From: Brachypterus glaber
Taxonomy: Eukaryota; Arthropoda; Insecta; Coleoptera; Kateretidae
Assembly: GCA_958510825.1 (NCBI GenBank)
Contig: OY294052.1
Span: 3,679,816-3,743,815 of the forward strand
Length of the DNA: 64,000 nt
Direction: 5' to 3'
The notes under the pieces were generated by a model, which saw only the letters and a program-made list of their open reading frames with translations, was not told the DNA's origin and made no database searches. Made by a program: the position numbers and the translations under genes. Below, piece by piece: positions 44,801 through 56,800 of this stretch (positions are counted from its first letter, which is position 1; each line of letters starts with the position of its first letter).

Positions 44801-47800
44801 ATGATTTTCTTGCCATGATCTCTGCAGAAAAATATTTAACATTATTTACCAAGAACGAGTTTTTAGGATTTTACTGTCAATATTATATAGTTCTTTAATG
44901 TTAAAACCATCCTCTACCACGATCCATGGTCAGACTTACGCTTCACTCTCATCAAACCTATTCAGGCTTTAGGAGTGCCGTAAAGACCGGGTTTCACGGA
45001 ATCAAAAAACATCTTTTTTTTAAATCTTTTATTTAGAATTTCCAAAAAAATAAATAAGTTTGATAACTCCTATTATCGAAAGGTATATTTAGTTTACGAT
45101 CATTTTGTCGGTGTTTTATATCGGTAATAACATTAGTGAAAATAAAATTTTAGAATCTTTTAAAAGAATCATTGGAAATTAACGACATTAAAATTTTTAT
45201 TGATTGAAAGTACGTACACAGGAAAAAAGGATTCCTTGAAGGACACGTGTCTTTCGAAATCTTCAAAACCATATTTTCTTGTTTCTAGCATTTCTTTGAA
45301 CCAATGTCCTTAAATTAAGAGCGCGGATATTCCTTTAAAAACCCGTACTCTTCATTTAAGGACATTGACTTTGGTTCAAAGAAATGCTAGCCTTGAAACA
45401 AGAGAATACGGCTTTGAACATAACCAAAGGCACGTGTCCTTGGTTCAAGAAATCCTTTTTTTCTGTGTATTATTCTGAATTTGACGATATATTATTCTTG
45501 ATATTTATGCATTCCGGTACACAGAAAAACAATATTTAAAAATTTGTTATCCCTATTTTTTTGCGAAAAATCCATGTCATTACTCTGGTACGCCTGTACC
45601 TAGCATTTTTTTGAACCAAAGTCAATGGCCTTGAATAAAAAGCACGTTTTTTTAAATGAAAATCCGCGCTCTTTATTTAACGATACCGACTTTGGTTCAA
45701 AGATATACTAGCCTTGAAACAAGAGAATCTGGCTTTGAACATATCGAAAGACACGTGTCCTTGGGTCCAGGAATCCTCTTTTTCTGCGTATGTTTGTATA
45801 TTTTTTTACTTGTACATATTATTGTATAGTAGTATTATACATATTATGAAATAATTCATAATATGTACAGTATATGTATACCTATATGTATACTGAAAAA
45901 GGTTAGCACTCTACAAGTAATTAGTTATTTATTTAATTTGTTTAATGTTACATTACTAATGTATTAACGTAAAATATATAGATTCTTGGAACCTTGCCTA
46001 TTTTTCCAACATGCGAATTTTATTTTTATTTTAAAATGTCGTTACCGTGGTAATATTTATTATAACCGGCAATTGAAATAATTTAGGCTTTTCTTGTACC
46101 CGCATAGCACAAAATATTTCTTAGAACATTCCTAAAATAAATGTTAAGAATGTTGTATGATTCTAAGAATATGCGCTGTTTTACGTAGAACGTTCTCAGA
46201 AAGTTTAAATGCATTCCAATGAATACCGTTTTAATCATACGAAAGCTCATATGATCATTCTAAAATAAATCTTGCAGGATATGGTCAGCATCTTTTTATA
46301 ACTTTCAAAACTATCCAACCTATTTTGTGATGTGTCAAATCTATACTAGTCAATATTTAGAATAGTCACAGGTGTTACATTTTGTATAGAAATTTCTTAG
46401 AATATGCATTAGAAGAATTATATGAGAAATTATAAACACTGTAAAAAGTAAACTGAATATTCAGTTACAAATGGATAGGAAATCGGAAGTTATTATCTAT
46501 ACAATTGTACTTTAATTTTTGTTAAAAACACGCAACATTTCATGTCCGTCCTTAAATATTAAAGTACGCAAGTTTAGAACTATAGTGTTTTTAATAAAAA
46601 TTAAAGTACAATTCTGGACTCCGGAGGTAAAGGACACCATGTCCATTTTTGTAAAATAGAGTTATCACCATGTCCTTGATGTGCATTTTTTGCTTTATAT
46701 ACAGTGCGTGCATTAAGTCTGGAATCACCCGATTAACTTTTTAGTTACAAGTAAAACACAAAAACCCTCGGATAGGTCGATTTTTATTTTTAATTTTGCA
46801 AATTATGGTGTAATAAAAGTTATTAAAATTTGCACCCCCTTGCACCCTCACCCCCCAACTTTTTTTTTTCAAATAGCAACCTACCCCTTGTGACACTTCG
46901 TTGGAAAGGTAATTTAATAAGCTTTCCAACGGTGTATAATAAAGCCTAATTTGGTAAAGGGCTAATGATAAAATGCACAATTTAGTTTATTATAAAGACA
47001 TGTAAAGTATAACTTTAGTTCACTATAAATGTTCAAATTGATGTCCTTCAGCTCTTTGACAGTGGACAGTAAAAAAAAACGGGATTAAAATCGATTAAAT
47101 AGTAAACATAAAATTGGTCAATAAAAAGAAAAAAAATTGCATTTTTCAACATGGTATAAAATATTACAATAAGTTTAAAACAACCTTAATTAGATTCTCA
47201 GGAAGGTGCCAAGTAGGAAATAGGGCAACAATTACCATATTATGCGTAATATTTCACACAAACAATGTTTAAATAAAACATGCGTTTTTTTCATAGACCC
47301 TTTAACAAATTAGGCTTTATCATACACTGTTGGAAAGCTTATTAAATTACCTTTCCAATGATGTATCACAAGGGGTAGGTTGTTATTTGAAAAAAAAAGT
47401 TGGGGGGTGAGGGTGCAAGGGGGTGCCAATTTTGATAACTTTTTTTAGACCAAAATTTGCAGAATTAAAACTATAAATCGACCTGTCCGAGGATTTTTGT
47501 ATTTTACTTGTAACTAAAAAGTTATTCGGGTGATTCCAGACTTAATTCACGCACTGTATAGTTACAGGGCACTGTCTAGTTACTATAAATAACGGAAATA
47601 ATACAATGGAAAACTAAAGCATGTTCATACATTTAAATGTAAAACAAAATCGAAAACTTGCTCTCCTGAAAAATTACGTTTTTGTGACATGGTGTCGTTT
47701 ACCCCCGGGGTCCAGAATTGTATATTATAATAACTTCCGATTTCCTATCCATTTTTAATTGAATATTCAGTTTACTTTTTACAGTGAAGATTTGTCATGC

Positions 47801-50800
47801 ACATGCACAGATTATAAATTTTCAGCGCAAGTTTTAAGCATAATCACAGCATATCTAAAAATTTATTCTAAGAATATTCGCAAGGGAATAATTGAAGAAT
47901 ATTCGAATATAAATCAGATCATCGGCTCTATTCCCTGGTAGAAAAGTACACAAATCTAACTTAACATAACATTAGATTAGTGACTTTTTTATGTTTAGTC
48001 TCAAACGTTATACAAAAACGTTATAAAATATATAAATCTAACCTTCAAAACTAACGTTTGACAAAAACGTTATAAAATATATAAATCTAACTTTAAAAAC
48101 AAACGTTTGACAAAAACGTTAGAAAATACATAAATCTAACGTTAGTTTCTCAACTAAATTCTAACCTTTTTCCAACCTTATTATAACTTTAAATATTTTT
48201 TAAATTTCCATTATTAATACGTAAGTTATAGTAGAAAATACTCTTTTCAGATACTATGTGCCTAGGTTTGATAATTATTTATTATTTCTATAATACGTTT
48301 AAAAAAATATCCCCCCAAAAGTCAAAATTATAGTAAGTCTGGCAGCGCTGTATTAGAATTGAACAAATTATTTAAGATTCTGAATGTATAAATAAATATT
48401 AACTAACTAAATATAAAGTTTTCCTGAGAGGTAAACGTATTTATCGAAGTATAACAGCATATTACACGAAAAATATATAGGGCCACCTAAAATAAATGTA
48501 ATGAAATAATGTTTAAAAATATTATGATTGCTAAAATATATTAAGATTTATTAATGAATAAATTTGTCTCCAGCTGCCATTTTATGATGCAGGTAGAAAT
48601 TTCCTAGTTAGCCACGCCCCCTCCGAAAGTTAGAAATTAAACGTACTTATAACGTATTTCTAACTTAAAAATCTAACGTTAGATTAACGATTGTAACTAA
48701 CGTTTGATTCTAACGTTAAAAAGCGGGAAATTTGCACATATTTTATAACGTACTTTCATACGGTTTTCTAACATTAGAAAAACGTTATTCTAACGTTAAA
48801 CTTCTACTAGGGTAATTACCTGATTAGTCATTGCGACAAATATCGCGAGCAAAAACACGTAGCAGTTCCACGTGAATTTCTTCTGCACGTCTTCCTCCGG
48901 CAGGGTGATAAAGTCCCACACCATTCTGGCCAGGAAAGGTATCGTCACCATAAAATTATCACCATTGGTTTCGATAAAATCGTGACGTGTTATCGATGTC
49001 GGATCGATGTGGTGTTCACGGAATGGACGTAAGAAATTCTGAAAAAAAAATAAAAGAAAAAACTAGATAAAAGGTTTCAAGCACTGTCAAAACATGGGCA
49101 CTGTTGAGGAACATAATTAGGCTATTATTAGAAAAAGGTAGGTAAATATGTTTATCCACGGCCGTGATTAATGGGCCTATTAATCACGGGTCAGTAAAAA
49201 TAAACCGTTTAAAATTTAAAATGCCCGTGGATAAAGTATAGAATTCTACTCGCGTGATTAGGTCACTCGCCTTTCGGCTCGTGTCCCAAAATTCACCCTC
49301 ATTGATTAATAGCAGTTATTATACGCTCATTGAATAATATACTAATAATATATTGGATGTTATTAATTAGGGCTTAAATAAAAGCTATTTTAAGGCTCTT
49401 TAAAGAATTTTATAAATATTTTTTTCCTAAAGTACAATGTTTTCATTTAAAGTGCGTTTAAAGCTCTTTAAACGAACTTTAAACGTAAAAAATGTTTATA
49501 CCATTTTTTAAATAGCCTTAAAAAAGCTTTTATTTAAGCCCTAATTAATAACATTCAATAATAATTTAATTATAACAAAAAAAAAACGTTAAAAATAGAA
49601 GTTTTAACCCCATCCTTACCCCCTTACCCCTCACCGTCTACCCCAAAATATAATCAACTCTTTGAAATACGATAAGAAACAATATGCAAAAACCGCTTGT
49701 CGATTTCTTCTTTAGAAATGGAGTTATCGAGTTTACAGCCCATCTTTTTTATATTAAGGTAAGGGCATATGATATGCATACGATATGCCGCATATCCACA
49801 GGCTCGCATAACAACATAGTACATAAAAATGCGATGCCGTGATTGGCTTGATGTGCCGCCATGTATCTTGTAATCCAATCATGGCATCGCATTCTTATGT
49901 TTTATGTTCTTATGCAAGCTTCTGGATAGGCCTTAAACCAAAACTTACTTTTCCAATTATGGGTAATTCTATAGATCCCCACGAATCGGCAGCCCAGTGG
50001 ACGAACCCAGATCCAAAATCTGCTGTCACTATTCCACACATTGCTGCCACCGATATGGCACTTAAATTTTCTAACCTACTATAATACAAAACGTACAAAA
50101 AATTTACAGCCATTAAAGTCAGACATATTGCCACGCAGATACACTCTTGCATGCGTTTACCTGCAAAAAAGAAAGAAAAAAAATAATACCTAATTTTGAT
50201 TTTTTATTTTGCCTTACCATAAAAAATAGAGCTAGATCTAGTCTCTCGAGAGGCTAGATCTATGGAGAGGCTTATAATAACAATGGTAGGCCCTTGCCAA
50301 AAAGGCTAAAGACTTCGTTCAAAAAAGGTTTAAAGAGGGAGTATTACTTAAAGTAACGGTCCTACGCAATCAGAAGGATCCTCTCATGTCCCACCTTCTT
50401 GGAATTACCCCTAACTGTATTTTTTGCCTTTCTGAATTCAGCGATGCACCAAACTTAACTCTAGTGACTTGATATACACATATTTTGTATGTTAAAAAAT
50501 ATACCGTGCGATTATAAAGTGCGGAACACTTTTTAATGAAATACTGGCATTAGCGATGAGTAAAATGCAAGAAAGCTGTGTGCGTTTTACCGGCCACCGA
50601 GCTGTTGTACGTACCAATCACATGGTCTTGTCACGCACAACTCTAACAGAGGCTTGACTTTAAACGAAGAGTATTTTATTTTCAAACTGTTCGTCACTTT
50701 ATAATCGCACTGTATATTAAAATTAGTAGCACTAGCATTTTTCCGCAGATTTTGGTTTAAGTGCAAGTTTCTGAAATAATATTTATATTATATTAAACTG

Positions 50801-53800
50801 AGAAAAAGAACCAGTGCACTTTTAAGGAGCCCTATAAATATATGTCAAAAAGCAGGTTGTAAGTAAGCTACGTCCCTTTAAAAAAATCGGTTATTATTTA
50901 ATAACTCAGGAACCCTTTGAGATATAGAAACTAGGTTTTGCGTGTGATCTAAGCTTAATGCCTATCTTCGGGCGTACAAAACGGAGGGCTTTACACGGCT
51001 TTACACTTTTTTACTCCAAACTTTTTTCTCAGGCCCGGTTTAAATACATAAAAAGGTACTATTGTTGTATCTAAAGTGTGATACACGTTGAATTCAGAAA
51101 ATCGAATACTTCTGTGTTCTAAAAAAAGTTGGGGATTTCGTCAAAAGAAATGTTACCTACCACCCATTTCAAAACTTTATGAAGAAAGTGTTTTTAGTAA
51201 CAGGTTGTATAAAAGTTTTGGGGCACCCTGTATTATAATATGATAATGTCTCATATTATGAGACATTTCTAGATATTCAATTTTTATTGGTGTCTAATTT
51301 CAGTTGATTAATTTGGTTACGAATGCATATCATTCAATTGTTTTCTGTCAAAGTAAAGTTTTATTTACAATGACACGCACATTAACCTAGAAACGTATGT
51401 AATTATCGATAAAATGGAATAGACAAGTAGACTGACTAATACATTAGATTATTTATAATTTATCAGTTTACGGGTATATAGATTTGTTAACAATACATGC
51501 TTTTGTTTTTTCTAGATATCAGATAAAAGTCTTGCAATAGTTAAAAAATAGTTATTTATGGTACTAGTGGGTAAAGTAAGATATTGCCCATGAGAAAATT
51601 AACCTGCGAGGCGTCAGCCAAGCAGGTTAATTTTCGAGAGGGCAATATCGGTTTACCCATGAGTGCCATACAAGGTTTTATCCAATAAATAGCTTAGGAA
51701 TTCATATTTTTATTAAAAAATTTAATGACATTTACAAGAAAATTATTTGACAAGTGACAGTTGAGTGAGTAAAATAAATAATTATCCACTCAATTTAAGA
51801 TTTTTTGATATAGTTTTTGCACTTCCGGTTGCGCCGGAAATGAATCAAACTATCGATTTTTAAATTGTCAAATTGTCAAATTTTGACAGGTCATGTCATT
51901 AAATTATTTGGAAAAAAGTTTGGGGTGGTTCCAAGGGGGTAAGTTTTGGTGTTGGATTTAAAAGTTCTTTTGATCCCATTTAATATGTTTTTTTTAAATT
52001 AAGTTTCTATCTTTTAAAATAACGGAGATATTGGCCGGGAAGTATTTGGGACATCCATATACACTGTAAAAAGTAATATGTTTTTTTAATTAAGTTTCTA
52101 TCTTTTAAAATAATGGAGATATTGGCCGGCCATATAGGTAAAACTCTTTCTATATAAAGCGTGCAGTTTACAATGAGGTGAGGCGGCCAAATTACATAGT
52201 AAAAAAAGCATATCGTGGGTTCTAAAAATAATCGAATAGGTCAAGTCGATAACTTTCAAAGGGGAAAACAAAACATAATTTCATCCTTTTCTTATGGGTC
52301 ACCTTAAGTTAATTAGAAAAAATGAACATCATGATATACTGCCCTGCTAAGACAAGCTATCCTATCTGCAAAAATTCACTTTTAGAGATAAGCACACCAT
52401 TGTATTGCTTTACACTAGCCCCATGTGAATACTATAAAGAAATGTACTAACTAAATGCCAAATCCTATAAATTAGATATTAGATATTTTCGTTTGGACTT
52501 TTTGAAAATTTTTAATGTTTTCTAAATAAAATTGTCCTAACTAGTCTTTACTAACCGAATAAGTCAAGACTAGGACTAACTTTACAGATCTTAGTAATTT
52601 GATTGGACTTTTTAGATCATGTTGTCTTAACTTTCTCAAATAGAACAAATGCATTTAGTATGACAATTTATTTTTCTGACAAAAAAATATATATATTTTT
52701 TAAGGATATCACGTATTTTTGATTTAAAATAAAGCAGAATCCAACATGTTTTTAAAAAGTACAAACAAAAACAATAAAACTGGGCCGAACTGGGCATATC
52801 TCAAAACATCTAATTTGGAGATAGGACAACTTGCCTTAGCAGAGCAATATAGGTCAGGATTTATTGAGGCTTAAATTATAATTTAACGCACACTATTTTT
52901 TTTTGAAATTTTCTAAAGATGATGTGTACCAAAATTCAGGTCTATAGATTAAAGTTAACAAGAGTCCTAAAAAAGGTGGCACAAAATTTTTGTGCCAATA
53001 TTGTGTTTTAATATTATGTCTTTTAATATAATCGACAAATTTATACATTTAAAAGTTAATATATAATATAATACTATTCTAGCGCAGGCGCTTTGATTAA
53101 TATAATAATAAAAACCAGGTTTTTTGGAAAGGTTCTAGATTTTTGCTTAGACACATTATGAAAGTGGGACTCTCCAATTACGAAAAGTAATTGTTATTTT
53201 AAGTAAACAGGATGATTACGCCCAGACAGGCTAATAAAAATATATTTATATCACAAAGAAATGCTTAGTTTAATTATCGGAAATATAAATTTAAATTGTA
53301 ACAATTAAATTGTTCTTTACAGTGAGAAAAACTGTTCGGTTTTTGGCAAGGCATGTAATAACATATGATAATGTTACAGTACTGACAGGGGCAGATTTAG
53401 AGTCGTGGTATAGTTCTCCGCATAAAAGAAAGCCTCCGACGAAAGGGGGAGAAATCATTCGCGCTCTCTTCTTTCCGTCAAAAGCGTTATAAGGCGTGCG
53501 TGCCTACAACGGCCTTTCACTTGCATACACATTCCTAACATTTTTCCCGTAGCCGTAGATCCGTGCGTCAAACTATATGGGAGGCCTCGAGATCCCGGGA
53601 TAATGCTAACTTATCATAAACTTTTTTCTTGTAAAGCACCTATAGCTTTAGGTAGACCTATAAAGCCCAATGCTATTTTAGAGCATTTAAAAATAAATTA
53701 AGCCTCTAAATTTAGACTATTTTAAAAATAAGTCTTATTAAAATAGTGGCTACTACTATTTATACCTATAGGTACTGGAAATAAATAATTTAAAGAAAGT

Positions 53801-56800
53801 AGCCCAAACAATTATTGTCAAAAATTTTTGGTCACACAAATCGAGGGGCGATTCACTTGTCGAAAAATGTACACCTACTTCCAATGGAGCTCTCTATAAC
53901 TAGAGTTATGAAACAAAAGACGTCTACCCTATCTCTATCTCATTTGTGCTACACTTTCCAGCCAACCAAATAAATACTGTATTTGTTTTTCATACAACAA
54001 ATACAGTATTTATTTGGTGGGCCGGAAAGTGTAGCACTGAGCGGCACGAACGAACATAGTAATGTGAATCTATAGAATAAGATAATTCTACTAAAATTTA
54101 GATGGCGCCAGTAATTTCTTTAATAAAAATAATACAGTTACACTTTTCGCCCGGCCAAGTAAATATTGTATTTGTTCAACAAAGAACAAATACAGAATTT
54201 GTTTGGTTGGGTGGAAGTGGGAGTGTATGTATGTCTTCTATCCTTTTTGGGTAGAACTTTTGTCCCTGTCTAATATAAAGGGAGAAAGCGCCATTTCTGC
54301 AAGTACTTTTAATTTATTTCAATATCATTAAGTTTATCAATGAAAATGCTTCTGGTAGGTATTTTAAGTCCAAAATGATCAAAATTTGCGTTACGTAATA
54401 CTTGAACGTTTCCTTTAATACAGCCGACCCGAAAAAAGAAAAAAATCGCAAAATTAAAAAAAATTATACCAGTGTGCGTTAAACAATTTTTAAAAATATC
54501 CGTTAATCTGTCCGTATGTCACATTTTATTGTCCACACGATAACTCAAGAACGAATAATCCGATCAACTTCAAATTTTCAGGAAAAATCAATCTTGGTAT
54601 GGACACGCAAATGAAAAAGAATCCATTCAAAAATAAGAAATTTACAGGGGGATACATTTTAAACCAGCCGTCTCAAATGAGCGAGAATAAAAAAAGTTAT
54701 GTCCAGAAATAATTTATTACATTTTGGGAGACGGAAGGGGTCATGAAAAAAATTATAAGATGTAACATTTTTTGTGTAATTTTATTTTACCTTTAATGTG
54801 GTTAATAATAAGAAGGTTATGTCTAGAAACAATTTTTTATTTTTTTGGGTGTGAGGGGGGCGCTGGAAAATAATGATAATAACACTTTTTTGTGTACTCA
54901 AACAACAATTTAATCCCTCTCTTACCGCCCGTCCCCCCAACCGATTTTGCTCAAATATGAACTTGTGCAAAATAATATAAGAATACATCTACATACCCAA
55001 TTTCAAGTCGCTAGCTCAAAGCGTTCTTAAGTTATCGTTGATACAGACAGACCGGCAGACAGACACACAGACCGACCGACAGACAGACATATTTTTATGC
55101 TTATTTAGATTTTTTTTATATCACAATACTTTCTTATATGAGAAAGTAAAAATTGAAAAAAAAATAAAGGAAAAGTGTGATAAACATAATTATTTCAGGA
55201 AAACTACTTTTTAAACTACTTCAAGGATCACCCGTACCAAATTTGAAAAAAAAAATAGTACAAGTGACCCTCCAATTAAACTTAAAATTTTAGGAAAAGG
55301 CTACTTGCTACTTGGCTTATTTTTCAAAAGGTTAAGTGCAAGGCAAATCAAATAAACGTCATCAAACCGTTAAATGTTACCTTCCACATCAAAAGGTCCC
55401 TGCGACCAGAACTTCTGGTCCAGAAGCTGGTCCAGAAGCTCTATTCTTGATTCTGCAAAGATACTGTTATCGTGGTCACAAATTTTCTGGACAGTTATAA
55501 AACGTCAAGAAAAGTAAAAAAAGAAATACTAAGGCAAGACTTTCCTTGGAGAAGGTAACATATCAATCCACCAACCACATATTGTTCCAGTACTTGTTCT
55601 AGTACTTGTTGTTGCTAGTAAGTCCCCGAGATCATCATTTGGAATTGTTCTTTCCTATTTACATTTCCGTTTCAGAGGCATCGAGGATACCAGCTCAGTA
55701 TTACGCAATACCTACTAGGCAGTTGCCTAAAGTAAACCGTTTTAGCGAGAGATGACCGTTGACTGCTTGGAGGTTGTTTTTGACATGCTTATCCCACTTG
55801 AGATTGTTAGATATTGTAATACCTAGATATTTAACTTGGTTTGAGGCCTGACTGGTCCTGCCAAAAGACCAAAATAACTTTAAAGAAGACCAAAACATTC
55901 TCGAGAATATCGTAATTGTTCTAAGATAATTATATGTTTTAAAACATACTTTTTAAAGAAAAGCATATGCATAAATTCACAAAATCTAATTTTTTTTTAA
56001 ACTTAACTTCCGAAGTGGTACTTTAATATGAAATTTCAATAAAAAAACCACTGTGTACAAGTACACAAAAAGATAATCGCATCAAGTTTAATTTAAAGTT
56101 AACAATTCCTTAGTGCGTTCAGTGTCAGCGCACTATGTGTGTCTATACTTCGGAATTGACAAGAGTTGGTTTTTACGAGAGTTGAGAAATTAAACTTCTC
56201 GTTAGGTCTAGATTTCTAGACTAGAAATAGGTTAATCTTGTATTGACGATTAACTTATTGTGTCGTTTCGCGAGTGTTTCGACATTCTGCAAGGTTGGCT
56301 GACCTTGATATCATGCGTCAAAACATCCCCGCATTAGACAAGATGTCATTCTTGACAATAATTATTTCTATAACTTATGTGTAGGTTCCCTGCTGAAAAT
56401 GACGGGTCTGGGCGGGTATAAATGGTGCAAAAACCGGACTTGAGCGGATGAAATTCACCCGCTCAAGTCCGGTCTATGCAACATTTATACCAGCGCAGAC
56501 CCGTCATTTCCAAAGGTTTACTTTAAGTAGTAGGTAGGTAGGTGAATACAAAGTACAAAACTTCAAGAGTCGAGAAGTCTTGATTCTTGAACAAGATTCT
56601 GGGCTATCGACGACGTAGGTCTCGTCTTGTTTTAGATTTTTAAATTAAATTCTTGTCTTGATCCTTGAAATCAAGACAAGACCAGACGAAAATCACGAAT
56701 TAATTCAAGTTGGGTTAATTTGTGTTTCTCACTTCTTGGGCTGTCCAAGAAATTTTGCCAGGTACTTGGTGTTAATGGCTTACTGTGCTGCGATTCGGAT

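Noticed and set aside
37745..46980. Matching 93- and 79-codon frames (37745-38026, 46741-46980)
   Set aside because: Arms of the same foldback element, not genes.
48002..48145. Regular repeats that could suggest a CRISPR array
   Set aside because: Tandem units without unique spacers inside a transposon-like element of a eukaryote.
49839..50084. Plus-strand open frame over Kua exon 2
   Set aside because: Antisense of the exon combined with a hairpin MITE.
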